This document shows positions 34,899-45,100 of a DNA stretch of 64,000 nt, piece after piece. Every line of letters starts with the position of its first letter. Position 1 is the stretch's first letter. Origin of the DNA: Xanthomonas sp. CFBP 8443. GTDB taxonomy: Bacteria; Pseudomonadota; Gammaproteobacteria; Xanthomonadales; Xanthomonadaceae. The position numbers were made by a program, and so were the translations under genes. The stretch covers positions 4,402,001 through 4,466,000 of the forward strand of contig NZ_CP102592.1 in the NCBI RefSeq assembly GCF_025666195.1, given 5' to 3'. The notes under the pieces are model-generated. The model did not search any database and was not told where the DNA came from. It saw only the letters and a list, made by a program, of their open reading frames with translations.

Positions 34899-35888
34899 AT
34901 GAAGAACCCCTACTACGACGGCCCCGCCAGCGACCACTTCGACGGAGTGCGTTTCTTCAACCCGGGCCAGCCGACCGTCGACAACTCGTTGGCACGCGTG
35001 CTGCGCTGGAAGGCGGCCATGGGCACGGTCCGCTGGCCCGACCGCGTGCCGGTGCGCCCGGCCGTTCCCGCCGAGCGGCACGATCGGCTGCGCATCACCA
35101 TGGTCGGCCACGCCACCGTGCTGATCCAGGTCGCCGGCCTCAACCTGCTCACCGATCCGGTGTGGTCGCAGCGCGCCAGTCCCTCGCAAATCGCCGGTCC
35201 GAAGCGGGTCACGGCGCCAGGCGTGGCGTTCGCGGACCTGCCGCCGATCGATGCGGTGCTGCTGAGCCACAACCACTACGACCACTTCGACCTCACCACC
35301 TTGGGCAAGCTGCATCGGGCGCATCGCCCGCTGTTCGTGATGCCGCTGGGCAACGACCTCCTGTTGCGCAGGCACACGCCCGCTGCGCGGATCCATACCG
35401 GCGATTGGCACGACCGGGTGCCGCTCGGCGACACCGCGACGGTGACGCTCACCCGCGCCAACCACTGGTCGAGCCGCGGCGTGAGAGACCGCAGGATGGC
35501 CCTGTGGGCCGGCTTCTTCGTCGAGACCGCACGGGGCTCCGTCTGGTTCGCCGGCGACACCGGCTACGGCGATGGCGCGATCTTTCGTGAGATCCGCGAC
35601 AGGGTCGGCGCACCCGACGTGGCCCTGATCCCCATCGGCGCCTACGCGCCGCGCTGGTTCATGGCGCCGCAACACGTCGACCCAGCGGAAGCGGTGCGGA
35701 TCTTCCAGGACACCGGCGCCCGACAGGCGCTGGGCATCCACTGGGGCACCTTCCAGCTCACCGACGAAGGCCGCGAGGAGCCGCGCGAAAAGCTGGCCGA
35801 GGCATTGCAACTGGCAGGCGTTGCAGCCGACCGATTCGTTGCGGCCGAGCCTGGGCAGGTGTTCGACTTCAAGGATCCGTCCGCCTAG
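34899..35888 (+). CDS. Metallo-beta-lactamase-fold hydrolase (UlaG/NAPE-PLD-like)
   Basis: This 329-aa cytoplasmic protein has the metal-binding motif HNHYDH (124-129) preceded by the UlaG/NAPE-PLD-type strand ITMVGHATVLIQVAGLNLLTDPV. Later metal ligands lie in FAGDTGYGDG and GIHWGTF, and PQHVDPAEAVRIF is typical of the NAPE-PLD-like group. Family members are phosphodiesterases or lactonases; the substrate here is unknown. It lies 79 bp downstream of the TetR gene in the same orientation and may belong to that unit. Confidence 0.87.
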   Translation: MKNPYYDGPASDHFDGVRFFNPGQPTVDNSLARVLRWKAAMGTVRWPDRVPVRPAVPAERHDRLRITMVGHATVLIQVAGLNLLTDPVWSQRASPSQIAGPKRVTAPGVAFADLPPIDAVLLSHNHYDHFDLTTLGKLHRAHRPLFVMPLGNDLLLRRHTPAARIHTGDWHDRVPLGDTATVTLTRANHWSSRGVRDRRMALWAGFFVETARGSVWFAGDTGYGDGAIFREIRDRVGAPDVALIPIGAYAPRWFMAPQHVDPAEAVRIFQDTGARQALGIHWGTFQLTDEGREEPREKLAEALQLAGVAADRFVAAEPGQVFDFKDPSA

Positions 35889-35992
35889 TTTTCCTGCACT
35901 GCGCCTGCGCACGTGCACGCCATCCCTCCGCAACCGGCCAGAGCATGCGCGCCTGCGTGGCGGACGCCGGCATGACCGATGCGCTGCAGCGC

Positions 35993-36979
35993 CTAGTCGA
36001 GCGCAACGCTGCCGGCGCGCTCGACCCACTGCAGCGCGGCGTACACCGGCAGGAAGGCCAGCAGGACCAGGGCCAGGTTCAGCGCGTACTTCAGCGCCAT
36101 GTACAGGCTGCGATTGCGCGCCTTGAGCGCCAGCCCGCGCGTGCGCCAGGGCGCCAGCGTCGCGAACACGCCGGTGAGCAGGCCGCGCCGGTCCTCCGCC
36201 GTGTTGGGCACCGCCAGCGCGCGCGCCAGCAGCGCGTACACGCGGTTGAATGCGCGGCCGGCGACGTGCATCGGCCGCTCGACGTCGCACATCAGGATAA
36301 GCCGCAGCGCGTCCGTGTCGTTGCGGGCGTAGTGCGGGTAGGTTTCGTCGAAGACGAAATCCTGGCCATCGCGCCAGGACAGCGCGTGGCCGTCCACGTT
36401 GATGAAGCAGCCGTCGTCGTTGGGCGTGGCCAGGCCCAGGTGATAGCGCAACGAGCACGCCAGGGGGTCCGCGTGCAGGCTCAGCTCTGTGCCGGGCGGC
36501 AGCACCGAGAACATCGCGCCGCGGATGCCCGGCACCTGCGCCAGCAGCCGCAGCGTCTGCGGGCACAGGCGCTGTGCGGAGCGGTGCGGCGCGCCGTACC
36601 AGGTCAGGTAGAACTTCTTCCAGCCGCGCTTGTAGAACGTGCGGAAACCCAGGTCGTGGTAGCCCGCCGAACCGGGCTGGCTGGTGGCGTCCAGCTCGCC
36701 GCTGGCGTGCAGGGCCAGCGCCTCGGCGCGGATCTGCGGCCAGTGCGTGCGCAGCACCGAGATGCCCGCGAGGTAGCCGGCGTCGATCACCGGACGGCGC
36801 GCGAACCGGCGCGTGGCCATGTACAGCAGGCAGTTGAACGGCGCGAACAGCGGCCAGCTCTTGCGCAGGTACTGGCCGAAACCGGCGTAGCGCAGGCGGG
36901 CGCGCCATTTGTAGACGTAGGCGATGGCGGCCACGGCATAGAGGCCCATCGCGCAGAGGGCGAGCGTGCTGAACGGCAT
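35993..36979 (-). CDS. lpxO: Aspartyl/asparaginyl beta-hydroxylase family, LpxO-like lipid A hydroxylase
   Basis: This 328-aa protein has an N-terminal membrane helix (1-22), a Fe(II)/2-oxoglutarate-dependent hydroxylase domain and a C-terminal membrane helix (about 293-315). The first iron ligand lies in LSLHADPL, the RYHLGLATP block binds the cosubstrate, and DGQDFVFDETYPHYARN carries the second histidine. LpxO adds a 2-hydroxyl to lipid A secondary acyl chains. The start at 36979 was chosen for the membrane anchor; its ribosome-binding site is weak. A TGTCG direct repeat upstream is shared with the efflux operon, so it is probably part of the same envelope regulon. Confidence 0.78.
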   Translation of the reverse strand: MPFSTLALCAMGLYAVAAIAYVYKWRARLRYAGFGQYLRKSWPLFAPFNCLLYMATRRFARRPVIDAGYLAGISVLRTHWPQIRAEALALHASGELDATSQPGSAGYHDLGFRTFYKRGWKKFYLTWYGAPHRSAQRLCPQTLRLLAQVPGIRGAMFSVLPPGTELSLHADPLACSLRYHLGLATPNDDGCFINVDGHALSWRDGQDFVFDETYPHYARNDTDALRLILMCDVERPMHVAGRAFNRVYALLARALAVPNTAEDRRGLLTGVFATLAPWRTRGLALKARNRSLYMALKYALNLALVLLAFLPVYAALQWVERAGSVALD

Positions 36980-37050
36980 TGGAGGTCTCGCTGCTGGACG
37001 CGCGCGGGCGGCATCGCCATGGCGTCGGATGCGTCGGATGGTGGAGCGGG

Positions 37051-37070
37051 GATGTCGTCGGAATGTCGTG
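37051..37070. promoter_or_regulatory. Direct repeat (TGTCG, 11-bp period) upstream of lpxO-like gene
   Basis: GATGTCGTC (37051) and AATGTCGTG (37062) are offset by 11 bp, 72-91 bp upstream of the start codon. Related repeats at the same period lie upstream of the mipA-like gene and the RND operon. Confidence 0.5.
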
Positions 37071-37165
37071 CGCGGCAGCGGCGACTCACGCGCTAGAGGC
37101 ATCGCCACGTGCTGCGGTCATGACGCAAGGACAGCCGCGATGCCGTGCTTGCTCATGTCGCGAAT

Positions 37166-37363
37166 TCACGGATGCAGCACCATCGCGCGCACGATCAATA
37201 CGAGCGAGATCAGCACGAAGCACACCGTCACCCGCCATAGCCAGGCGTTGTGGCGGCGCGCGGCGAGGTTCTTCTTGAGCGACGGCAGTTCGGGAAGATC
37301 CCGCAGCGCGAGGAAACCTTCGCGCTTGCTCCAGTCTTTCTGCTTGGGGGTGTGGGCGTGCAT
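37166..37363 (-). CDS. Small single-pass membrane protein (65 aa)
   Basis: The ATG at 37363 (AGGAA upstream) starts a basic, proline-containing cytoplasmic region ([38 protein letters not shown]) followed by one C-terminal helix (about 46-62, [19 protein letters not shown]). It lies between the efflux outer-membrane factor and lpxO-like genes on the same strand. Function unknown; a modulator of envelope enzymes is only a guess. Confidence 0.62.
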   Translation of the reverse strand: MHAHTPKQKDWSKREGFLALRDLPELPSLKKNLAARRHNAWLWRVTVCFVLISLVLIVRAMVLHP

Positions 37364-37462
37364 CGTGATTCCTGGGGGAGGTGATGGATCGCGCGGATGG
37401 TCCCTGCTCTCGTTCCTGGCTGGCGATGCATGCGTCGGCATGCGGCTGGCACTGGCATCCGT

Positions 37463-38914
37463 TCAAGGCGCCGGCAGCGACGCCGGCGCGGACAGCTCGC
37501 CGCGCCAGCCGCCGCCCAGCGCACGGAACAGCGTGGACAGCGCGATCTGCCGCTGGGTCTGCACGTCCACCAGCGCCATCTGGCTGGCGAAGTCGCTGCG
37601 CTGCGCGTCCAGCAAGCGCAGGTGGTCGTCGACCCCGCTGCGGTAGCGCGCCTCGGACAAGCGCAACGCCTCCGCGGTCGCCTGCGCCACCGCCCGTTGC
37701 GCGGTTTCCTCGCGCGCCAGCGTGTCGGTGGCCGCCAGCGCGTCGGACACTTCCTGGAAGGCGACCTGGATGGCGTGTTCGTAGGCGGCGACGGCAACGT
37801 CCTTGCGCACGTGCGCCAGGTCGAGATCGCCGCGATTGCGGCCTGCATCGAAGATCGGCAGGGTGAGCTGGGGCGTAAACGACCACAGGCGCTGGCCCGA
37901 CGACCCGAACAGATCCGACAACGCGGTGCTGCCGCGTCCGGACGTGCCGGTGAGCGCGATGCGCGGGAAGAACGCCGCGCGCGCCGCACCGATGCTCGCG
38001 TTGCGCGCCTTCAGCCGATGCTCCGCGGCGCGGATGTCCGGGCGCCGCATCAGCAGCGCCGACGGCGTTCCCGGCGCGATCTTCTGCACCAGCGTCGCGC
38101 CGGCGGCGGGCAGCGTGGGCAGGCGCTGGCCCGCATCGGCGACGCCGAGCAACAGCGTCAATGCGTTGGTCGCCTGGCGGAACTCGCGGTCGATCCGCTC
38201 CAGATCCACCTTGACCTGTTCCACCAGGCCGATGGCCTCCTGATGGTCGAGTTCGTTGGCGAAGCCCAGGTCACGCAGCTGCGCCGTCAACTGCAGCGAG
38301 GCCTCGCGCGCGGCGAGGATGTCGGTGCCGATCCGGTAGCGGTGCTGCGCGCCGTCGCGCACGAGGTAGGCCTGGACCACCTCGGCGACCAGGCTGACGC
38401 GCGCGCTGTGCGCGTCCCGCTCGGTGGCCAGATAGTCCTGCAGCGCCGCGGCGGAGAGGTTGCGCACGCGGCCGAACAGGTCCAGCTCGAACGCCGCCAG
38501 TCCCAGGCCGACCTCGTAACTGCGCTCCACCTCCGGCGTCCCCAGCGCGCGCTGGCGCACGCCGCTGGCGTCGAGCTGCAGCGTGGGCAGGCGATCGGCG
38601 CGTTGAATCCGGTACTCGGCGCGCGCGGCCTCCACGTTCAACAGCGTCTGCCGCAGGTCCCGGTTGTTGGCCAATGCCAGCGCGACGAGGTCGCGCAGCG
38701 TCGGATCGACCACGAATTCCTGCCAGTCCAGGTTGACAGCGGGAGGCGTGGACTCATTCGTCTCGTGCGCGGCGGTGCCATCCGACCACTGCTCCGGGAC
38801 GGGCGCCGGCGGCCGCTGATAGGCAGGCGCCAGGGAGCACCCTGCCAGCAGCAGCGCAACGGCCAGGGACGCCACGGCCGAGCGCCGGGTGTGGAAGGTC
38901 GAACGCGGATGCAT
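37463..38914 (-). CDS. NodT-family outer-membrane efflux lipoprotein
   Basis: This 483-aa protein has a lipoprotein signal with lipobox LAGC and acylated Cys26. Two OEP (outer-membrane efflux protein) repeats follow with typical blocks (DLVALALANNRDLRQTLLNVEAARAEY split as DLVALALANNRDL and NVEAARAEYRI; PLTLLLG-like LTLLLGVADAGQRL; RRPDIRAAEHRL; RVAFFPRI-like RAAFFPRIALTG). It forms the TolC-like channel for the RND pump encoded on the same strand. The gene is separated from the pump operon by the two-component system and mipA-like gene. Confidence 0.9.
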   Translation of the reverse strand: MHPRSTFHTRRSAVASLAVALLLAGCSLAPAYQRPPAPVPEQWSDGTAAHETNESTPPAVNLDWQEFVVDPTLRDLVALALANNRDLRQTLLNVEAARAEYRIQRADRLPTLQLDASGVRQRALGTPEVERSYEVGLGLAAFELDLFGRVRNLSAAALQDYLATERDAHSARVSLVAEVVQAYLVRDGAQHRYRIGTDILAAREASLQLTAQLRDLGFANELDHQEAIGLVEQVKVDLERIDREFRQATNALTLLLGVADAGQRLPTLPAAGATLVQKIAPGTPSALLMRRPDIRAAEHRLKARNASIGAARAAFFPRIALTGTSGRGSTALSDLFGSSGQRLWSFTPQLTLPIFDAGRNRGDLDLAHVRKDVAVAAYEHAIQVAFQEVSDALAATDTLAREETAQRAVAQATAEALRLSEARYRSGVDDHLRLLDAQRSDFASQMALVDVQTQRQIALSTLFRALGGGWRGELSAPASLPAP

Positions 38915-39034
38915 GCGTGGTCTCTCGCTGCTGCGCGGAACGCGCGATTCGGGCGCCGGCCGGGCGCCGCGCCCGACTGTCGTAGCGGTGCGATCGAAGC
39001 GGCGACCACGGCCAGCGCCGTGGCCGCCGAACGA

Positions 39035-39835
39035 TCAGAAGCCGCGCGAGAAACCGATGAACATCGACGCGGTGCCGTCGGTGTCCGGCTCGATGAGCGG
39101 GCTGTCGCTGAGCTCGTCGGGCAGCACGCTGTACTTGACGAACGCCAGCACCGACCACTTCTCCCCGATCGGCCGCATGTAGGACGCGCCCACGTGCGCA
39201 ATGGTCGCCGCGCCCGGCTTGTAGTCCACCACGCCGCGCGCGACCTCTTCGTCGAGCGTGCCGTAGTAGTAGTTGGCCATGTCCTTGGACAGCCAGGTGA
39301 CGCCCACGTTCGGGGTCAGCCGGCCTTTGCCCAGCTGCAGCGGATAGCCGTACTGGAGCGAGACCTCCTGGCCGCCGCTGGCGTCGATCGCGTCGGCCAG
39401 GATCTCCGCTTCGATCTCGCCTGCCGCACCGCTCCACGTCGCCGCCAGCCCGAGATCCAGCCCGTCGTCGCGATCCTCGAGCAACCGATAGTCCAGGCCG
39501 TTCGCGGCGAGTTCCTTTTTGCCCAGGTCGTCGATGTCGAAACCGTCGAAACGGAACTTGGCGATCGCCGACAGCGCGAAGGCATCGCCGCCGATCAGCT
39601 TATAGCCGGCGGTCAGGCCCCTGAAAGAGAATCGCTCGCCCTGGAAGCTCACCAGCGGGAACGGCGTCACCCGGGTGCCCTCGCCGGCGTAGGGGCTGTC
39701 GCTGACCACGGCGGCGACCCCCAGCCCCCATCGCGGCGGCCCCTGCTCTGAAAATGCATCATCCGCATCCGCCGTTTGGGCCATCGCGTCGAGCGACAGG
39801 GCAGACAGCAACGCAAGCGACAGGAGTTTCTTCAT
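39035..39835 (-). CDS. MipA/OmpV-family outer-membrane protein
   Basis: This 266-aa protein has a signal peptide (1-19, LLSLALLSALSLDAMAQ). MipA/OmpV hallmarks include WGLGVAAVVSDSPYAGEG, TPFPLVSFQGERFSFRG, VGVTWLSKDMANYYYG and a C-terminal aromatic residue (GFSRGF). MipA-family proteins are scaffolds of murein-synthesising complexes in E. coli and are often under two-component control next to antimicrobial efflux genes. A direct repeat lies upstream (39937-39956). Confidence 0.9.
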   Translation of the reverse strand: MKKLLSLALLSALSLDAMAQTADADDAFSEQGPPRWGLGVAAVVSDSPYAGEGTRVTPFPLVSFQGERFSFRGLTAGYKLIGGDAFALSAIAKFRFDGFDIDDLGKKELAANGLDYRLLEDRDDGLDLGLAATWSGAAGEIEAEILADAIDASGGQEVSLQYGYPLQLGKGRLTPNVGVTWLSKDMANYYYGTLDEEVARGVVDYKPGAATIAHVGASYMRPIGEKWSVLAFVKYSVLPDELSDSPLIEPDTDGTASMFIGFSRGF

Positions 39836-39936
39836 GGGACGCCGAACCTCAGTGAGTGGTGGAGAGAGAGCGCGTCTGCGGCGAGCCGTGCGTTGGCAAC
39901 GGGGCGCTGCAGACATCCACCTCAGAATGGACCGGC

Positions 39937-39956
39937 GGTGTCGCCGAAATGTCGCG
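39937..39956. promoter_or_regulatory. Direct repeat (TGTCG, 11-bp period) upstream of mipA-like gene
   Basis: GGTGTCGCC (39937) and AATGTCGCG (39948) are offset by 11 bp, 102-121 bp upstream of the start codon. The second copy is identical to both copies upstream of the RND operon. Confidence 0.5.
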
Positions 39957-39994
39957 TGCTGCGGCGAGCGACTGAACGATGCCTGTACTGGAAA

Positions 39995-41344
39995 CTACAG
40001 GGCGATGACGCTCGCCGCGACGTCCAACGCGGCGCGCGTACCGCCACCGGCGGCCGGCTCGATCGAGAGCGACCAGCCGAAGCGGTCGCAGATCCGGCCG
40101 ATCAGGAAAAGGCCCAGGCCCTGCCCACGGATGGGCGCCGATCGGCGCAGGTTCTCGCGGTAGCGCCGGGCCGCTTCGACGGGATTGAATCCGCTGCCCG
40201 AGTCGGCGACCGACACCACGCCGCCGCGCAGCGCGACTTCGACGTAGCCGTCGTCGGTGCTTTCGATCGCATTGCGGATCAGGTTGCTCACCGCGATGCG
40301 GACCATGGCTTCGGGTACCGCGATGAAGGTGGGCTCGATCTCCCCGACCCGCAGGTGCGCCGCCTTGTCGCCGAGCATGTGCTGGTGATCGGCCACCAGC
40401 CGCGGCAGCAGGTCGTGCAGCACCGTCACATCCATCGGCTCCTCGCCCGCGCCGGCTTCGCGGGCCAGGTGCAGCAGCGCCACCATGGTTTCCGACAGAT
40501 CGCCGACCGCGCTTTCCATCCGCGCGAGCACCGGCGTGGCGACGTCGGGCAGCGCCATCTGCTTGAGCACGTCGACCGCGCCGGAGATCACCGCGATCGG
40601 CGTCCTGAACTCATGGCTGGCCTGCGCCAGCACGCTGCGCTCGCGCTCGATGAACTGCTCCACCCGTTCCAGGTGCGCATTGCTGGCGTGCGCGATCATC
40701 TGGATCTCTTCGCGCCGGTAGGTGGTGGGCAGCCGCTCGCCGGCGGTGCCGGGCACGATGGCCTGCATGCGCTGCGCCAGATCCCGCACCGGCCGCACGA
40801 GGTTGGCATGCAGCCAGACGATCACCCCGCCGATGAAGACGACGAAGAAGCAGCCCCAGACGGCGCTCTGCACGGAATTCCAGTTCTGCTGGTCCTCGAG
40901 CTGGGCGATATCGATGGTCGTGATCAGCCGGCCGGGCGGAAGATCGACGATCAGGGCGTGGAAACTCCTGTGTCCGCCCAGGCCCTCGAAGGCGACGTTG
41001 TCCTGGAACGTGCCATACGCGGCCTCGGTCGAGTACAGCCCGGGCGGCAGCGCCGCCAGATACACGGGCATGCGCGCAGCCGCGCGGCCGGGCGCGACAT
41101 ACCAGGAGCGCACGATGCCGCTCTGCGGCAGCGCATCGGCCTGGCCGGCGCGCACCCGGGCCGCGTGGTCGGCCGAGGTGGAGCGCAGCAGATCGACCCA
41201 GAACCTGTGCTCGATCAGTTGCTGGCTCCTGAAGCTCTGCACGCTCAGCGCGGTCAGCATCGCCAGGCCGGAGCCGATCAGGGCCGCGCTGATCCACCAG
41301 TGCACGCCGCGCGGCCGGCGGATCAGGCGCATCAGCCTACGCAT
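39995..41344 (-). CDS. Sensor histidine kinase of the RND locus
   Basis: This 449-aa protein has TM1 (about 18-36), a periplasmic sensor region (37-160), TM2 (162-182) and a HAMP-like linker. The dimerisation helix ASHEFRTPI carries phospho-acceptor His244, and the ATPase domain has NLIRNAIES, DSGSGFNP and GQGLGLFL. It overlaps the regulator gene by 8 bp (its ATG lies upstream of the regulator stop), showing translational coupling in the order regulator then kinase. The probable signal is membrane or envelope damage, inferred from the neighbouring efflux, mipA-like and lpxO-like genes. Confidence 0.9.
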   Translation of the reverse strand: MRRLMRLIRRPRGVHWWISAALIGSGLAMLTALSVQSFRSQQLIEHRFWVDLLRSTSADHAARVRAGQADALPQSGIVRSWYVAPGRAAARMPVYLAALPPGLYSTEAAYGTFQDNVAFEGLGGHRSFHALIVDLPPGRLITTIDIAQLEDQQNWNSVQSAVWGCFFVVFIGGVIVWLHANLVRPVRDLAQRMQAIVPGTAGERLPTTYRREEIQMIAHASNAHLERVEQFIERERSVLAQASHEFRTPIAVISGAVDVLKQMALPDVATPVLARMESAVGDLSETMVALLHLAREAGAGEEPMDVTVLHDLLPRLVADHQHMLGDKAAHLRVGEIEPTFIAVPEAMVRIAVSNLIRNAIESTDDGYVEVALRGGVVSVADSGSGFNPVEAARRYRENLRRSAPIRGQGLGLFLIGRICDRFGWSLSIEPAAGGGTRAALDVAASVIAL

Positions 41345-42032
41345 CGTCGCAGAGCCGGTAGCCGTGGCCGGGCACGGTGTGCAGCAGCGGCGTGTCCGCC
41401 GGCGTCTCGATCGCCCGGCGCAGCACGTGCATATGCGAGCGCAGCAGATCGGTCCCGGGCACGATGTCGCCCCACGCGGCCCGCTCCAGCCGCGCGCGGC
41501 TGACGATGTTCGGGCTCTCGCGCATCAGCAGCTCCAGCAGGCGCCGCCCGATCCGGGTCAGCGCCACGGTCCTGCCGGCGCGCCGGACCTGCAACGTGCG
41601 CAGATCGAACTGCAGGTCGGCGATGGCCAGCACGTGGTCCGGCGCGGCCACCTGCTTGAGCCGCGCCACCAGCGAGCGCAAGCGCACCTCGATCTCCGGC
41701 AATGCCACCGGCTTCACCAGATAGTCGTCCAGGCCCGCTTCGAAGCCGTCGATCTTGTCCGCCAGCTGGTCGCGCGCGGTCAGCATGATCACCGGCACCT
41801 GCTTCCTGGCTTCCTGCCGCAGCCTGCGCAGCACGGTGAGGCCGTCGAGCCGGGGCAGGTTCCAGTCGAGCAGGATCGCGTCGTAGTCCTTGGACGAGGC
41901 CAGGTGCAAGCCCGACAGGCCATCGGGCGCGGCATCCAGACTGTGGCCGCACCCGGCCAGGTAGTCGTAGAGGTTCGCCGCCAGCTGCGCGTTGTCCTCG
42001 ATGATCAGAATGGACAGATGCTCTTTGCTCAT
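41337..42032 (-). CDS. OmpR-family response regulator of the RND locus
   Basis: This 231-aa protein has a receiver domain with IEDN (11-14), phospho-acceptor Asp56 (LLDWNLPRLDG), Thr85 and Lys107 (LVKPV), then a winged helix (about 135-228; LRTLQVRRAGRTVALTR split, SHMHVLRRAIE, TVPGHGYRL). The ATG at 42032 was preferred over the upstream in-frame start because the receiver fold starts there. It follows the RND pump gene by 115 bp on the same strand. It is the best candidate to bind the TGTCG direct repeats at three nearby promoters. Confidence 0.9.
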   Translation of the reverse strand: MSKEHLSILIIEDNAQLAANLYDYLAGCGHSLDAAPDGLSGLHLASSKDYDAILLDWNLPRLDGLTVLRRLRQEARKQVPVIMLTARDQLADKIDGFEAGLDDYLVKPVALPEIEVRLRSLVARLKQVAAPDHVLAIADLQFDLRTLQVRRAGRTVALTRIGRRLLELLMRESPNIVSRARLERAAWGDIVPGTDLLRSHMHVLRRAIETPADTPLLHTVPGHGYRLCDDA

Positions 42033-42147
42033 GGTCCTGCCCTGTGCGCTGCCGCCTGCGTCCACGTTACCAAACACATGGCGGCGCTCGCTGCGCGCCG
42101 TCGCCGGCCGCGGCCGGCACCGCCCGCACCGGGACCGCGCGCGCCGC

Positions 42148-45100
42148 TCATGCGCCGCTCCCGGCGGCGCCGCGCGCGGCAGCGTCCGCCCGCCCCTTCA
42201 GCCGCGCCTTGGCCGCTTCGATGGCGTCGTCCATGTAGCTGTAGGCGACCGGGATCACCAGCAGGCACAGCACGGTCGAGGTGATCAGCCCGCCGATGAC
42301 GCCGATCGCCATCGGCGACCGGAAACTGGGATCGGCGCCGAGGCCGATGGCGATCGGCAGCATGCCCGCACCCATGGCGATGGTGGTCATGACGATCGGG
42401 CGGGCGCGCTTGCGGCAGGCGTCGACGATGGCGGCCAGCCGGTCCAGCCCGTGATCGCGGCGGGCGATGACGATGTAGTCCACCAGCAGGATGGAGTTCT
42501 TGGTGGTGATGCCCATCAGCATGATCAGGCCGATCATCGACGGCATCGACAGCGTGGAGCCGGTCGCCAGCAAGGCCACGAACGCCCCGGGCACCGACAG
42601 CACCAGCGCCACCAGCACGGTCAGCGGCTGCGCGAAGTCCTTCAGCAGCAGCACCAGCACCATGTAGACGCACAGCACCCCGGACAGCATCGCTATCGCG
42701 AAGCCAGTCGCCAGCTCGCCCATCGCCTCGGCATCGCCGGTCGCGGCCACCGACACGCCCTTGGGCAGGGTGCGCAGGCTCGGCAGCGCCGCCGCGGCGG
42801 CCTCGACCTCGCCCAACGGCAGGCCGTTGAGTTCCACGCTCAGATCGACGTTGCGGGTGCGGTCGTAACGCGTGAGTTCGGAAGGCCCGCTCAGGATCTG
42901 CAGGTCCGCCACGCTCTCCAGCGGCACCGGCCCGCGCGCGCCCGGCACCGGCAGCCGGCGCAGCGTGTCCAGATCGTCGCGGCCGCTGTTGGCCAGCCGC
43001 ACCACGATCGGCACCTGGCGCTCGCTCAGGTTCAACTTCGCCAGCGCCTGGCTGTAGTCGCCCGCCGTCGCCACCCGCAGCGTTTCGGCGATCGCCGCCG
43101 AGGTCACGCCCAGGTCGGCGGCGCGGGCGAAATCGGGACGCACCACCAGCTCCGGCCGCACCAGGCTGGCCGATGAGGTCACCGCGCCGATCCCGGGGAT
43201 GCTCCTGAGTTCGCGCTCCACGCGGCTCGCGTGCTGCGCGAGCAGTTGTCCATCCTCGGCCGCCAGCACCAAGGCGTAGCCTTCGCTGCTATCGCCACTG
43301 CCGACGCTGACGCGTGCGCCCGGCAACAGCACCAGGTCCTCGCGCAGCTGGCTTTCGATGGCTTGCCTGGTCGCACCGCCGCGGTCCTTGCGCGGCGTCA
43401 GGTTCGCGGTGAGCACGGCGGTGGTGACGCCTGCCGCAGGCCCGCCGCCCTCGTCCGGATCGGACGACGCGGCCGGCGCGCCGATGGCGGTGTACACGGA
43501 GACCACGTGCGGATGGGCAGCCAGCGTGCGCCGCGCCTGCTCGGCCAAGGCGCGGGTCTCGGCCAGCCTGCTGCCCGGCGGCAGCGACAGGGTGACCTGG
43601 GTCTGGTCGCCATCGTCGGCGGGGATGAATTCGCCGGGAAGCTGCAGCGCGATCGCCAGCCCGCCTAGCACCAGCAGCGCCGTCGCGCCCAGGGTGGCGG
43701 CGCGGTGCCGCAGGCAGGCGTGCACCCATTGCAGATAGACCGCGATCCACTTCGGGCTGGCGGGCGCATGCTTCGGCGCCTTGAGCAGATACGCGGCCAT
43801 CGTCGGCGTCAGCATCCGCGCCACCACCAGCGAGAAGAACACCGCGATGGCCGCGGTCCAGCCGAACTGCACGAAGTACTTGCCCACCACGCCGCCCATC
43901 AGCGAAGTCGGCAGGAACACCGCGATCAGCGTGAAGGTGGTGGCCACCACGGCCAGGCCGATCTCGTCGGCGGCCTCGATCGCCGCGCGCATCGGCGGCT
44001 TGCCCATCAGCAGATGCCGCTCGATGTTCTCGATCTCCACGATGGCATCGTCCACCAGCACGCCGATCACCAGCGACAGCGACAGCAGCGAGACGATATT
44101 CAACGAAAACCCCAGCAGGTACATCACCGCGAAGGTCGGAATGGCCGATAGCGGCAGCGCCACCGCGGCGATCACGGTCGCGCGCCAATCGCGCAGGAAG
44201 AAGAACACCACCAGCACCGCCAGCACCGCGCCTTCCAGCAGCAGCGTCATCGATCCGCGGTAGTTGTCCACGACCGGATCGACCGAGTTCACCGCCTCGG
44301 TGAACTGCATTTCGGGATGCGCGGCTTTCAGCTCCTGCACGATGGCGCGCGCGGCATCGGCGACATCGATCTCGCCAGCGCCGCGCGCCCGCAACACGTC
44401 GAACCCCACCGCGGGGCGACCGTCGAACAGCGCCAGCGAGCGCGGTTCCGCGGCCGTGTCGGTGACCGTGGCGAGCTGGTCCAGGCGCACCCGGCGCCCA
44501 TCGCCCAGCGACACGTCCAGCGCCGCGATGTCGTCGGCCGTGGCGACGGTGGCGATGGTGCGCACCGACTGCTCCGCGCCGCCCACTTCCACGCGCCCGC
44601 CGGACGCCTCCTGCTGCAGTTCGCGCACCTGCGCGGAGATATCGGCCGCGGTCGCGTTCAAGGCGAGCAGGCGGTCGGGATCCAGTTCCACGCGCACTTC
44701 CCGCGTCACCCCGCCCACGCGCGACACCGCACCGATCCCCGGCACCGCCAGCAGCCGCTTGCGGACCAGGTTGTCCACGAACCAGGACAGCGCTTCGCCG
44801 TCCAGCCGCGTGGAGGTCACCGTGTACGTCAGCACCGGCTTGCTCGCCAGGTCCACCTTGGTGATGACCGGGTCGCGCAGGTCCGCGGGCAGGTCGGCGC
44901 GCGTGCTCGACACCGCGTCGCGCACGTCGTCCATCGCCTCCTGCACCGGCTTGTCGAGATGGAACTCGGCGGTGACGGTCGCGGTGCCGTCGGTCAGCGT
45001 GCTGGTGATGTGCTTGATGCGCGGAATGTTCGCCAGCGCGTCCTCGATCTTCCGCGCCACGTCGCTTTCCAGCTGCGGCGGCGAGGCGCCGGGCAGTTCC